From positions 1 to 43,433 of the forward strand of contig JAFRXC010000046.1 of NCBI GenBank assembly GCA_017437825.1: DNA of 43,433 bases, in the 5' to 3' direction. The notes beneath the pieces are model-generated. The model was not told where the DNA came from. It did not search any database and worked only from the letters and a program-made list of their open reading frames with translations. Each line of letters opens with the position of its first letter. Position 1 is the first letter of the stretch. The translations under genes were made by a program, and so were the position numbers. Below are positions 1 through 8,341 of this stretch, in pieces. Source of the stretch: Bacteroidales bacterium. Its GTDB lineage: Bacteria; Bacteroidota; Bacteroidia; Bacteroidales; UBA932.

Positions 1-64
1 AGTTCAACGGATAGAACGGAGGTTTCCTAAACCTTAAATAGTGGTTCGATTCCACTAGGGACTA
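1..64 (+). tRNA. tRNA-Arg(CCU), 5' end cut by the window
   Basis: The window opens inside the tRNA, at about position 9. The D stem (GTTC/GAAC), a five-pair anticodon stem with loop TTCCTAA (anticodon CCT), and a T arm with loop TTCGATT are all visible. The 3' acceptor strand AGGGACT at 57-63 is followed by discriminator A64, and CCA is not encoded. The 5' acceptor strand lies outside the window. The 3' end is part of a long inverted repeat (59-106). Confidence 0.93.
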
Positions 65-106
65 CAAAAGAGAGAGTCACAATCGTGACTCTCTCTTTTG
101 TAGTCC
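59..106 (+). terminator. 22-bp perfect hairpin overlapping the tRNA 3' end
   Basis: Arms at 59-80 and 85-106 are perfectly complementary over 22 bp with an AATC loop. The inner 15 bp, with an A-rich left arm and T-rich right arm, look like a normal tRNA terminator. The outer 7 bp use the tRNA's own 3' acceptor strand and discriminator, so the trailer carries a copy of the complement of the tRNA end. Confidence 0.8.
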
Positions 107-115
107 TATATCAAA

Positions 116-137
116 TTGAGGGGGCGTACCCCCTCAA
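116..137. repeat. Inverted repeat, 9-bp arms
   Basis: TTGAGGGGG at 116-124 pairs with CCCCCTCAA at 129-137 around a CGTA loop. It lies between the tRNA hairpin and the first gene, and no T-tract follows. It may be a secondary terminator or a structured remnant. Confidence 0.6.
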
Positions 138-149
138 GCACCCCTGCGT

Positions 150-187
150 CGCTTCGCTCCGAAAACGATAGGATGGAGCGAAGCGGA
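150..187. repeat. Inverted repeat containing a dispersed 17-mer
   Basis: CGCTTCGCTCC at 150-160 pairs with GGAGCGAAGCG at 175-185 across a 14-nt loop. The right part, 171-187, is the exact reverse complement of 19579-19595, inside the 140-bp inverted-repeat element. The 17-mer therefore occurs in two unrelated intergenic regions of the window. Confidence 0.6.
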
Positions 188-211
188 GGGTAGAAAGTGA
201 AATGGTTTTAG

Positions 212-219
212 TATATTTG
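212..219 (+). promoter_or_regulatory. -7 element TATATTTG for the GT4 gene
   Basis: An exact match to the Bacteroidetes -7 consensus TAnnTTTG, 18 nt upstream of the ATG at 238. No clear -33 TTTG is seen at the usual distance. Confidence 0.6.
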
Positions 220-237
220 TGACTCAAATAATAAACT

Positions 238-1419
238 ATGGCAAACAAACTGAGGAATATAGGGCTGTTCAATGACAGTTTTCCGCCGGTGATGGACGGA
301 GTAGCGATATGTGTGGAGAATTATGCACGCTGGATGCAGGAGAGTGTGGGCGGAGTGTCGGTCATTACCCCTGAGAACCTGGACGCAGACTATTCTGACA
401 AGAAATACGAGGTATTAAGCTATATGTCTGTAGCTGTCCCTTTCAGACCTCCATATGTTACAGGTATTTCGGATCTTGATCCGGCGTTCAAGGCAAAGCT
501 GATGCGCAGGCAGTTCCGCATCGTCCACGCGCACTGCCCGTTTACATCGGGCTGGGCCGCCCAGAACGTAGCCAAGAAGCAGCGCATCCCTATGGTCGCC
601 ACCTTCCATTCCAAATACAAGGACGATTTCGCGCGCGTTCTCCCCGGAAAGGTCATCCTGGATGCCGTGATCAAGGGAATAGTTAATTTCTACGAATCTG
701 CCGACGAGGTGTGGGTGCCTCAGGAATCTGTGAAAGGAGTCCTGTACAGCTATGGCTTCAAGGGCAAGATAGAGGTGATGCAGAACGGCTGCGACCTGGT
801 GAGGGACTATTCTCCTGAATTCTTTGCCGAGTCGCGCCGCAGCCTTGGCCTGGCACCGGAAGAACTGGCACTGCTGTATGTAGGACAGCATATCTGGGAG
901 AAGAACCTTCGTCTGACCATAGAGACACTTGGCCGCATAAAGGACCTTCCGTTCAAGATGTTTTTCATAGGTACCGGCTATGCCGAGGAAGAAATGAAGA
1001 AACTGGTGGCGGAGAAAGGATTGGAGAATAAAGTACGCTTTGTTGGACGCCTGACAGACAGGAAGAAGCTGACGCAGTATTACGCGGCTGCTGACCTGTT
1101 CCTGTTCCCGTCCCTTTACGATACTGACGGTCTGGTGGTGCGCGAAGCTGCCGCACTTCATACTCCGTCCATAATGCTGCGAGACGCCTCTGCGTCAGGA
1201 ATGCTTACTGACGGCCAGACCGGATTCCTGATTGGAAACGGAGCTGAAGACTTCGAGGCAGCCATCCGCAGCCTGGAGGCGGACCGCGAGCGTCTGAAGA
1301 CCGTGGGACTGCGCGCCTCCACTTCAATAGTCCGCTCCTGGAAAGACATAGCAGAAGAAGCCATCGACCGATATAACTCCCTGATTAACAGAGTAAAACT
1401 GATTCATCCTATCTATTAA
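238..1419 (+). CDS. Glycosyltransferase family 4 protein
   Basis: This 393-aa protein has the two-Rossmann (GT-B) layout of GT4 enzymes, which move a sugar from an activated nucleotide donor to a lipid or glycan acceptor on the cytoplasmic face of the membrane. The N-terminal half carries a Gly/Asp-rich loop (FPPVMDGVA, residues 16-24) and HAHCPF (97-102). The donor half begins at about 212 (LLYVGQHIWEKN), and the donor-binding segment near 290-315 (LFPSLYDTDG, then REAAALHTPS) has Asp295/Glu303 in place of the usual E-x7-E pair. There is no signal peptide or membrane span. The ATG at 238 has a -7 element just upstream. The gene appears monocistronic, since the next gene has its own promoter. 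The acceptor and sugar cannot be told from sequence; alpha-mannosyl- or diacylglycerol glucosyltransferases are the closest general types. Confidence 0.88.
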   Translation: MANKLRNIGLFNDSFPPVMDGVAICVENYARWMQESVGGVSVITPENLDADYSDKKYEVLSYMSVAVPFRPPYVTGISDLDPAFKAKLMRRQFRIVHAHCPFTSGWAAQNVAKKQRIPMVATFHSKYKDDFARVLPGKVILDAVIKGIVNFYESADEVWVPQESVKGVLYSYGFKGKIEVMQNGCDLVRDYSPEFFAESRRSLGLAPEELALLYVGQHIWEKNLRLTIETLGRIKDLPFKMFFIGTGYAEEEMKKLVAEKGLENKVRFVGRLTDRKKLTQYYAAADLFLFPSLYDTDGLVVREAAALHTPSIMLRDASASGMLTDGQTGFLIGNGAEDFEAAIRSLEADRERLKTVGLRASTSIVRSWKDIAEEAIDRYNSLINRVKLIHPIY

Positions 1420-1441
1420 TGGAATAATGCGGGATTATTGC

Positions 1442-1449
1442 TATATTTG
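1442..1449 (+). promoter_or_regulatory. -7 element TATATTTG, 6 nt from the start codon
   Basis: A consensus TAnnTTTG whose last base is six nucleotides before the ATG at 1456. Transcription would start at or next to the start codon, giving a leaderless or nearly leaderless mRNA. It also argues against any start codon upstream of 1456. Confidence 0.6.
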
Positions 1450-1455
1450 TTAGTT

Positions 1456-3363
1456 ATGAACAAAAAGACGCTTATAATCCTTGCGTGTGTTGCATTAGTA
1501 TTGGTCCTGGCAATAGCCGGGGGCGTATATGCATTGTATTCCGGAGTCGGTTCCGGAAGTTCTGACAAGAGAACAAAGGCAGATACGGCGCTTCTGGCAG
1601 CTATCCCTTCGGATGCTGCAGCAGTAATGACATTCCAGGACCTGGGCAAGAGTATGCCTGTCCTGTCTCATTTCTGTTCAGGCCCGTTCAAGGATTACAT
1701 CCAGAATATCATTGACGCAGGCTCCCTCTCGGGCGTCTCCATTGCCGCTTCGCTTCACTACAGCGGAAGTCTCGTCCCTCTTCTGGTAGTTTCAAAGGCG
1801 GACAGTTCCCTTTACAGGGCTGCCCTCACGGCGGGGCTGGCTTCGCAGATAGCCTCCAACGAGCAGCGTGAATTCCTGCTGGTGTCTCCTTCGGAGACAA
1901 TCGTCAGTTCTTCTGCAAGGCACTTGGGCGCAGGCGCTTCAATACTGGATAACAGTGCCTTCGAGGCTATATCTAAGAGCGTGGGACAGAATAACGTGGC
2001 ATATTTCTCCAACGACTATGCCGACAGGCTTGTCAGCGCCTACGACACATTCCTCGGCAAGTATTCGTCTTTCATAAAGAGAACCGCGGAGTGGACGGCA
2101 ATCTACAGCAGGGGCGCCACTCAGGGAGAATGGCTGCTCAAGACCCAGAATAGCAAGGACCCCTCATACTTCATGAACGTCCTGGATGGACTGCAGCCTT
2201 CCGGCAGCAAGATGGGGGAGGTTGCTCCCACAAACACCGTCTTCGCTCTCAGCCTTTCGCCGTCCAAGCCGGAAGCATATCGCAGCGCTTACAACAAGTA
2301 TCTTGATGCTACTCAGAGGCTTTCTGAGAACAAGCATCTCGTGGAGAGCCTGAGGGCAGCTGCGGGAACATCACCTGACCAATGGATCAAGGATATTCTG
2401 GAAGTCGCCAGCATTTCCTGGAAACTTGACGACGGCACCGTTCTGACGGCAAACGCCGTGCGCCGCTCCGGCCCTTCCGCAAAAGAACCCGCGTTGTCAG
2501 AAGGTTATCCGTTTGCAGGCTTCGCCGCTTGCGAGTTCGGTAACCTGTTCTCTCTTCCTGACGAGAGCTGCTGCCTCGTGCTGGACAACTGGACCGTTTC
2601 CGGCAGCCGAGCCGCCCTTGAAGACCTGATGGGCGCCGTGGCGGCGGACGAAGTTCTTGCAGACCAGCTTGTTTCAAAAGACTGCCTGGTTACAATGTAT
2701 TACACTTCCAACGATACCAAACTCCTTCGCTATACCCGCTCAGGACTGGAGATGGACGTGAAGTCCGCCGTGGTCAAGTCCAACAGGACTCCTGAACTGG
2801 TGGTGGAGATTCCGGAAGGCCCCTTCGAGGTTACCAACAGCCTTAACGGAAAGAAGAATACCTTCTATCAGAACGCGCAGCTTTCCCTGTGCCTCAATGA
2901 CGAAAACGGCAAAGGCCTCTGGGGCGTACCCTTCAAACAGAAATTATGCGGATATGTCTCTGACATAGACTACTACAACAACGGCAAAATCCAGTTCCTT
3001 TTCGGAGCCGGCAGCTCATTGTACGCCATCAGCCGTCTCGGAGCTTTCGTGCAGGGCTTCCCGGTAGACCTGGGTAAAGAAATCCTCCTCGGCCCGGAGG
3101 TATATGACTTTACCGGAGCAAAAGGATATACAGTTATGGTCCTGCATAAGGACAACACTCTTGAAATGTATGACCTCCACGGCAAGAAACCTGCCTCCTG
3201 GCAGGGAATCACAGCCCAGGACATTATAATTAAGCTTCCGGAACTTGTGACCGCATCGGGTCAGAAGTACTGGAAAGTCACCACAACCAGAGAGACTCTC
3301 TATTTCCCCTTTGACGGAGGAGAACAGATAAAAGACAGGAGGGTGCTCAATTCACTTAAATAA
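1456..3363 (+). CDS. Membrane-anchored exported protein of unknown function
   Basis: This 635-aa protein was not recognised. Residues about 3-27 form one hydrophobic segment after MNKK, fitting an uncleaved signal anchor, and the remaining roughly 600 residues would be periplasmic. The body has no Cys-rich or catalytic motif that could be identified. It opens with a stretch like ADTALLAAIPSDAAAVMTF, in which an export-type domain is asked to hold many short beta-strands, and it ends with a strand-rich part (about 460-635). The ATG at 1456 is preferred because the TTG at 1438 would place the promoter inside the gene. It is the first gene of an operon with acyl-CoA ligase (1 bp gap), dCMP deaminase and S41 protease, which does not settle its role. 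Confidence 0.75.
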   Translation: MNKKTLIILACVALVLVLAIAGGVYALYSGVGSGSSDKRTKADTALLAAIPSDAAAVMTFQDLGKSMPVLSHFCSGPFKDYIQNIIDAGSLSGVSIAASLHYSGSLVPLLVVSKADSSLYRAALTAGLASQIASNEQREFLLVSPSETIVSSSARHLGAGASILDNSAFEAISKSVGQNNVAYFSNDYADRLVSAYDTFLGKYSSFIKRTAEWTAIYSRGATQGEWLLKTQNSKDPSYFMNVLDGLQPSGSKMGEVAPTNTVFALSLSPSKPEAYRSAYNKYLDATQRLSENKHLVESLRAAAGTSPDQWIKDILEVASISWKLDDGTVLTANAVRRSGPSAKEPALSEGYPFAGFAACEFGNLFSLPDESCCLVLDNWTVSGSRAALEDLMGAVAADEVLADQLVSKDCLVTMYYTSNDTKLLRYTRSGLEMDVKSAVVKSNRTPELVVEIPEGPFEVTNSLNGKKNTFYQNAQLSLCLNDENGKGLWGVPFKQKLCGYVSDIDYYNNGKIQFLFGAGSSLYAISRLGAFVQGFPVDLGKEILLGPEVYDFTGAKGYTVMVLHKDNTLEMYDLHGKKPASWQGITAQDIIIKLPELVTASGQKYWKVTTTRETLYFPFDGGEQIKDRRVLNSLK

Positions 3364-3364
3364 T

Positions 3365-5020
3365 ATGGAGTTTCATTCAGTAAACAAATTATACGAGAGC
3401 TCTTTCCGTGAGAACTGGGAGAGACCTGCCCTGTCCAACTACCAGGGCGTTACCCTTACCTATGCCGAAGTAGCCCAGAGGGTGGCCCTCATTCACCTTT
3501 GCTTTGAAGGCTGCGGCCTTCAGCGTGGCGACAAGGTTGCCATCTGCTCTAAGAATCAGTCCAACTGGGCTGTCAGTTTCATAGCTGCCTCTACCTACGG
3601 AGCTGTCCCGGTTCCAATCCTTCACGAATTCAAGCCTGGTAACATCCATTATCTGGTAAACCATTCTGAGGCCAAGGTGCTGTTCGTGGACGAGGTTATT
3701 TGGGAAGGCCTACTGGAGTCTGAAATGCCCGGCCTTTCGGTTGTGGTTCAGATGAATACCCTGAACTTCCTGTATGCAAAGGACGATTATCTGCAGGATG
3801 CCCGCAAGAACCTTTCCGCCAACTTTGCCGCCAAGTATCCTAACGGGTTCGGCCCGGATGATATGGACTATTACAAGGACAAGCCGGAAGAATTGGCAAT
3901 GATCAACTACACTTCGGGCACATCCGGATTCTCTAAGGGCGTGATGATTCCCTACAGGGCTCTGTATGCCAACATCCATTTTGCCGGAGAATATGCCGAG
4001 CCCCAGATGAGCTGCTACTCTGAGGTGGTTGCCATGCTTCCTTCTGCCCATATGTACGGACTTCTGTTCGAGTGTCTCTTTGAACTTACCATAGGCGCCC
4101 ACATCCATTTCCTCACCCGCGTTCCCAGCCCAAAGATAATAATGAATGCGCTGCAGGATATAAAACCGGACATCATAATTGCCGTACCGCTTATCATAGA
4201 AAAAGTCTACAAGACCCAGATTAAGCCTCTGGTAGAGCGCAACAGGACATTTATGCGAATCCCTATCCTGAACAGGGTTATCCGCACGCGTATCCGCAAC
4301 GGTATGATAGAAGCCTTCGGCGGCCGCTTCGAGGAAGTTATAATGGGAGGTGCCGGCCTCAATCCGGAGGTGGAGAAATTCCTTCGTTCCATCAGGTTCC
4401 CCTTCACCGTAGGGTACGGAATGACTGAGTGCGCGCCACTCATCACCTATGCCAAATGGTATAAGACCCGTATGGGCTCCTGTGGCAAGGCCATCGCCAA
4501 CTGCCAGATCCGAATAGATTCAGAGGATCCTCAAAAGATTCCCGGAGAGGTACAGGTGAAAGGTCCCAACGTTTTCCAGGGTTATTACAAGAATCCCGAC
4601 GCTACGGCTGCAACTTTCACTGAGGACGGATGGTTCCGCACGGGAGATATGGGTATAATAGATTCTGACGGATTCCTGTACCTCAGGGGCCGCAGCAAAT
4701 GTATGATCCTGGGTCCTTCAGGACAGAATATCTATCCGGAAGAGCTGGAATCCGTAATCAATAACGTGAATTACGTATCTGACTCCCTTGTAATAGAGGA
4801 CAATGGATCTCTCGTAGCCCTGGTTTATCCCGATTACCATCAGGCCAGCCTTGACGGGATGACTCCGGACCAGATCAAGAAGCGTCTGGAAGACTCACTG
4901 CCGGAAATCAATGCGGAGGTTCCCAATTACGCGCGTATCAAGCGTATGGAATTCCTTCCGGAAGACTTCGAGCGCACCCCCAAGAAGAGCATCAAGAGGT
5001 ATCTATATCAGAGAAACTAA
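3365..5020 (+). CDS. AMP-dependent long-chain acyl-CoA ligase
   Basis: A 551-aa ANL-superfamily adenylating enzyme that would activate a fatty acid with ATP to acyl-AMP and then to acyl-CoA. The phosphate loop YTSGTSGFSKG is at about 182-192, with Ser in place of the more usual Pro before the Lys. The GYGMTECAP motif (A5) follows, then GWFRTGDMG (A7) and the LRGRSK hinge (A8). The C-terminal KKSIKRYL segment provides the adenylation lysine. Its length fits the bacterial FadD-like group that lacks an N-terminal membrane span. The ATG follows the previous stop by 1 bp, so translation is probably coupled. The nearby S41 protease and deaminase do not show a fatty-acid pathway, so the substrate is unknown. 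Confidence 0.9.
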   Translation: MEFHSVNKLYESSFRENWERPALSNYQGVTLTYAEVAQRVALIHLCFEGCGLQRGDKVAICSKNQSNWAVSFIAASTYGAVPVPILHEFKPGNIHYLVNHSEAKVLFVDEVIWEGLLESEMPGLSVVVQMNTLNFLYAKDDYLQDARKNLSANFAAKYPNGFGPDDMDYYKDKPEELAMINYTSGTSGFSKGVMIPYRALYANIHFAGEYAEPQMSCYSEVVAMLPSAHMYGLLFECLFELTIGAHIHFLTRVPSPKIIMNALQDIKPDIIIAVPLIIEKVYKTQIKPLVERNRTFMRIPILNRVIRTRIRNGMIEAFGGRFEEVIMGGAGLNPEVEKFLRSIRFPFTVGYGMTECAPLITYAKWYKTRMGSCGKAIANCQIRIDSEDPQKIPGEVQVKGPNVFQGYYKNPDATAATFTEDGWFRTGDMGIIDSDGFLYLRGRSKCMILGPSGQNIYPEELESVINNVNYVSDSLVIEDNGSLVALVYPDYHQASLDGMTPDQIKKRLEDSLPEINAEVPNYARIKRMEFLPEDFERTPKKSIKRYLYQRN

Positions 5021-5023
5021 TAT

Positions 5024-5428
5024 ATGAACAAGTTCGACCACAGTTACATACAGATGGCTGCAATATGGGCGCAGAACTCCTATTGCAAGCGCCGCCAGGT
5101 AGGAGCGTTGATAGTCAAGGACAAGATGATAATCTCTGACGGCTACAACGGGACTCCATCCGGATTCGAGAACGTCTGCGACGACGAGAACGGCGTTACA
5201 AAGCCGTATGTCCTTCACGCCGAGGCCAACGCCATAACCAAGGTGGCTATGAGCGGTAACAGCAGCGAGGGGGCAACCTTGTACGTGACGGCCTCGCCCT
5301 GTATTGAGTGCGCCAAGCTCATCATCCAGGCAGGTATCAAAAGAGTGGTTTACAGAGACGAATACCGCCTCACTGACGGCGTAGACCTGTTGCGTCGCGC
5401 CGGAATAGAGGTGGAAAAGGTAGATTGA
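5024..5428 (+). CDS. Deoxycytidylate (dCMP) deaminase
   Basis: A 134-aa zinc enzyme of the CDA fold that deaminates dCMP to dUMP, feeding thymidylate synthesis. Zinc ligands and catalytic acid are seen as HAE (His65, Glu67) and PCIEC (Cys93, Cys96). The YNGTPSG segment (41-47) is typical of the dCMP deaminase/ComEB group and binds the nucleotide. The length is slightly below the usual 140-160 aa but no motif is missing. It starts 3 bp after the ligase stop and ends 4 bp before the S41 protease start. A tmk gene lies elsewhere in the window (33615), in a separate unit. Confidence 0.9.
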   Translation: MNKFDHSYIQMAAIWAQNSYCKRRQVGALIVKDKMIISDGYNGTPSGFENVCDDENGVTKPYVLHAEANAITKVAMSGNSSEGATLYVTASPCIECAKLIIQAGIKRVVYRDEYRLTDGVDLLRRAGIEVEKVD

Positions 5429-5432
5429 GACA

Positions 5433-7004
5433 ATGAACAAGAATTCGGCCCTTATAACTGCGTTGCTGGGCATAGTGCTGGGCGTGATGCTCGCCGTTAC
5501 CGTCCACTCCATCAGAGGCAGGCAGCAAAGAATCAAAGTCAGCCGCGACAGCTGGCAGAAACTGGAACTTATCCTTGAGCAGATAGACCAGAACTACGTA
5601 GACAACGTAGATTACGAGTCCGTGACAGAAGCGGCGGCCACGGCCACGCTTTCCGCCCTGGATCCCCATTCGATGTATCTTCCTCCTGTCACTCTCAAGG
5701 AAAGCGAGACTGAACTTGCCGGAGGATTCGACGGCATAGGCATCCAGTTCAACGTTCCCAACGACACCGCCATAGTTATGGAAGTCATAAGCGGAGGCCC
5801 TTCCGAAAAGATAGGCCTGCAGCCAGGCGACCGCCTGCTGAAGGTGGACGACGAGGTCATTGCCGGCGTCAACTTCCCTCAGGACAGTATGGTGCGCAGG
5901 ATGAAAGGCCAGGCCGGAACCAAGGTCCTGATAACCGTAAAGAGGGACGGAGAGGAAATACCGTTTGAAATTACCAGGGGCAAGATTCCCGTCAACAGCG
6001 TGGATGCTGCCTTTATGATAAATGACACTACTGGTTACATAAAACTGGAGAAGTTCACCAGAACCACGACACAGGAATTCGTGAACGCCAGCAGGAACTT
6101 GCTGGAGAAGGGTATGACCTCTCTGATATTCGACCTCAGGGAGAATACCGGAGGCTATTTCGACCAGGCTCTCAACCTGTCCAACCTCTTCCTGGAGAAA
6201 GACAGCAAGATAGTTTATATGGAAGGACTGCACCGCGAGAGAGAAGACTATTCTGCAGATGGCCGTGGCTTCCTGAAGGATATAAAGCTTACAGTGCTCA
6301 TCGACGAGGGAACTGCATCTTCCAGCGAGATCTTCTCCGGAGCAATGCAGGACAACGACAGGGGAACTATAGTGGGCCGCCGCTCATTTGGAAAAGGCCT
6401 GGTGCAGGAGCCCATCTATTTCAGCGACGGTTCAGGCATAAGGCTTACCGTAGCCCGTTTCTATACACCCTCAGGACGTTGCATCCAGAAGCCTTATTCC
6501 GATGATTATCAGTACGATATAGTTAAGCGCTACGAGACTGGCGAGTTGACGGATGCCGACAGCATAAAGGTTAACAAGGACGAGGAGTTCTTTACCGTTG
6601 GCGGCCGCTCAGTGTATGGCGGCGGCGGAATTGTTCCGGACGTATTCGTCCCGCTGGACACCACAAAAGCAACCACCTTCTACTCCAACTGCTCCAGAAA
6701 GGCTACTCCGATGCGCTTTGCTTCAAACTTCTTCGACAACCACAAGCGTGAGCTTGGGGCCATCGACAATTACGACGCCCTCCTGTCATATCTGGACAGA
6801 AGCAATCTGGAAAAAGCGTTCCTGGATTTTGCAGCCAGCCGCGACGCGCTTGTCCCAGCAGAAGGGGAGTGGGAAGCTACTGCGTACTACCTGATGCCTC
6901 AGGTAAGGGCTCTGGTAGGCCGCTATTCAAAACTTGGAGATGACGCTTTCTATCATCTATATCTGGATATAGACGATATGGTAGCTGTTGCTACTGCGCT
7001 ATAA
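5433..7004 (+). CDS. S41 family C-terminal processing protease
   Basis: A 523-aa periplasmic serine protease of the CtpA/tail-specific family. Residues 7-25 are a signal anchor. A PDZ domain at about 95-175 (GGFDGIGIQF, then GLQPGDRLLKVD) recognises C-terminal tails. The catalytic dyad is Ser296 in EGTASSSEI and Lys321 in RRSFGKGLVQ. A C-terminal helical extension of about 170 residues is common in Bacteroidales homologues. It is the last gene of the operon that starts at 1456. Its 3' end overlaps the convergent TonB-like gene by 14 bp. Substrates are unknown; tail-specific proteases often trim exported proteins or peptidoglycan hydrolases. Confidence 0.92.
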   Translation: MNKNSALITALLGIVLGVMLAVTVHSIRGRQQRIKVSRDSWQKLELILEQIDQNYVDNVDYESVTEAAATATLSALDPHSMYLPPVTLKESETELAGGFDGIGIQFNVPNDTAIVMEVISGGPSEKIGLQPGDRLLKVDDEVIAGVNFPQDSMVRRMKGQAGTKVLITVKRDGEEIPFEITRGKIPVNSVDAAFMINDTTGYIKLEKFTRTTTQEFVNASRNLLEKGMTSLIFDLRENTGGYFDQALNLSNLFLEKDSKIVYMEGLHREREDYSADGRGFLKDIKLTVLIDEGTASSSEIFSGAMQDNDRGTIVGRRSFGKGLVQEPIYFSDGSGIRLTVARFYTPSGRCIQKPYSDDYQYDIVKRYETGELTDADSIKVNKDEEFFTVGGRSVYGGGGIVPDVFVPLDTTKATTFYSNCSRKATPMRFASNFFDNHKRELGAIDNYDALLSYLDRSNLEKAFLDFAASRDALVPAEGEWEATAYYLMPQVRALVGRYSKLGDDAFYHLYLDIDDMVAVATAL

Positions 7005-7716
7005 ACTGGTATACGATGTCGCCCATTTGGCGGGCCGGGGCTGAAGTGGATGAAGAAAACCGTGAAAGCCTGGCTGCCCTTACGGCGAATTCCCTAAGAC
7101 ATTTGTCCGACGAGGACGCTTCTTCCTGTATCCTGGCGTCAATTACGCGGCCGCTTGGGTCTACGGTAATAATAACAGTGACCATTCCTGACCCTATGCA
7201 CCTGTAGGCGGGGATGGAAAGAGTGCTGGCTTTACGCCCGTCAAGCGAGTAGGATACCACTGAAGGTCCTTGGTAAGTAGATTTCTCGACAGGTTTGGGT
7301 TTGTCCTGTACGGCCGGAGCCTCTTCCTGTACGCTTGCAAGCCCGTCTTCAGGTTTAGGCAGGTCGAATCCGTTCTCCAGTTCCTGCTGGAGCCTGGCTG
7401 CGTCTTCGTAGAGTTTCTGGGCGTCGGTGCCACGGTCGTCCCTGAGCTCGCTCCTGTCTACTGTCACATTTCGCACGTTTATCTGGCCACTTTCGGATGC
7501 AGACAGAAGCTGTTCAATACGGGAGGAGATATCCTCCTTGAACATCTCCTCCTGTTGAATCCTTTCTATTTCTTCCTGTTTGGAAAAATCAAGAATGAAA
7601 GTGTTTTCTCCCCTCAAAGAATAGCCGATCTGGCAGATAAACAGGATGGCCAGCACCGCGAGATGGAATATCACGGTGCCGTATATCCCGGCTTTGTCTT
7701 CTTTGCGGATCCGCAC
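6991..7716 (-). CDS. TonB-like energy transducer
   Basis: A 241-aa inner-membrane protein with the plan of TonB: a short basic N-terminus, one membrane span (about 12-32), a long charged and Pro-containing periplasmic linker (35-165), and a C-terminal beta-rich domain (about 168-241). GMVTVIITVDPSGRVIDARI matches the TonB C-terminal fold. The start is GTG at 7716, 2 bp after the udk stop; no better ATG keeps the membrane span. TonB proteins carry energy from ExbB-ExbD to outer-membrane receptors, and an ExbB/ExbD cluster lies 2 kb upstream. The C-terminal Cys often seen in Bacteroidetes TonB paralogs is present in DKCLREF. It could be a TolA-like protein instead. Confidence 0.82.
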   Translation of the reverse strand: MRIRKEDKAGIYGTVIFHLAVLAILFICQIGYSLRGENTFILDFSKQEEIERIQQEEMFKEDISSRIEQLLSASESGQINVRNVTVDRSELRDDRGTDAQKLYEDAARLQQELENGFDLPKPEDGLASVQEEAPAVQDKPKPVEKSTYQGPSVVSYSLDGRKASTLSIPAYRCIGSGMVTVIITVDPSGRVIDARIQEEASSSDKCLREFAVRAARLSRFSSSTSAPARQMGDIVYQFIAQ

Positions 7717-7718
7717 TT

Positions 7719-8336
<618 letters not shown>

Positions 8337-8341
8337 ATACT

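Noticed and set aside
1438..1455. Upstream TTG start for the exported protein
   Set aside because: It would contain the -7 element within the coding sequence, and the ATG at 1456 is followed by a proper signal anchor.
5370..6233. Open frame on the - strand opposite the S41 protease
   Set aside because: It is a by-product of codon bias in the protease gene; PDZ and catalytic motifs support the + strand.
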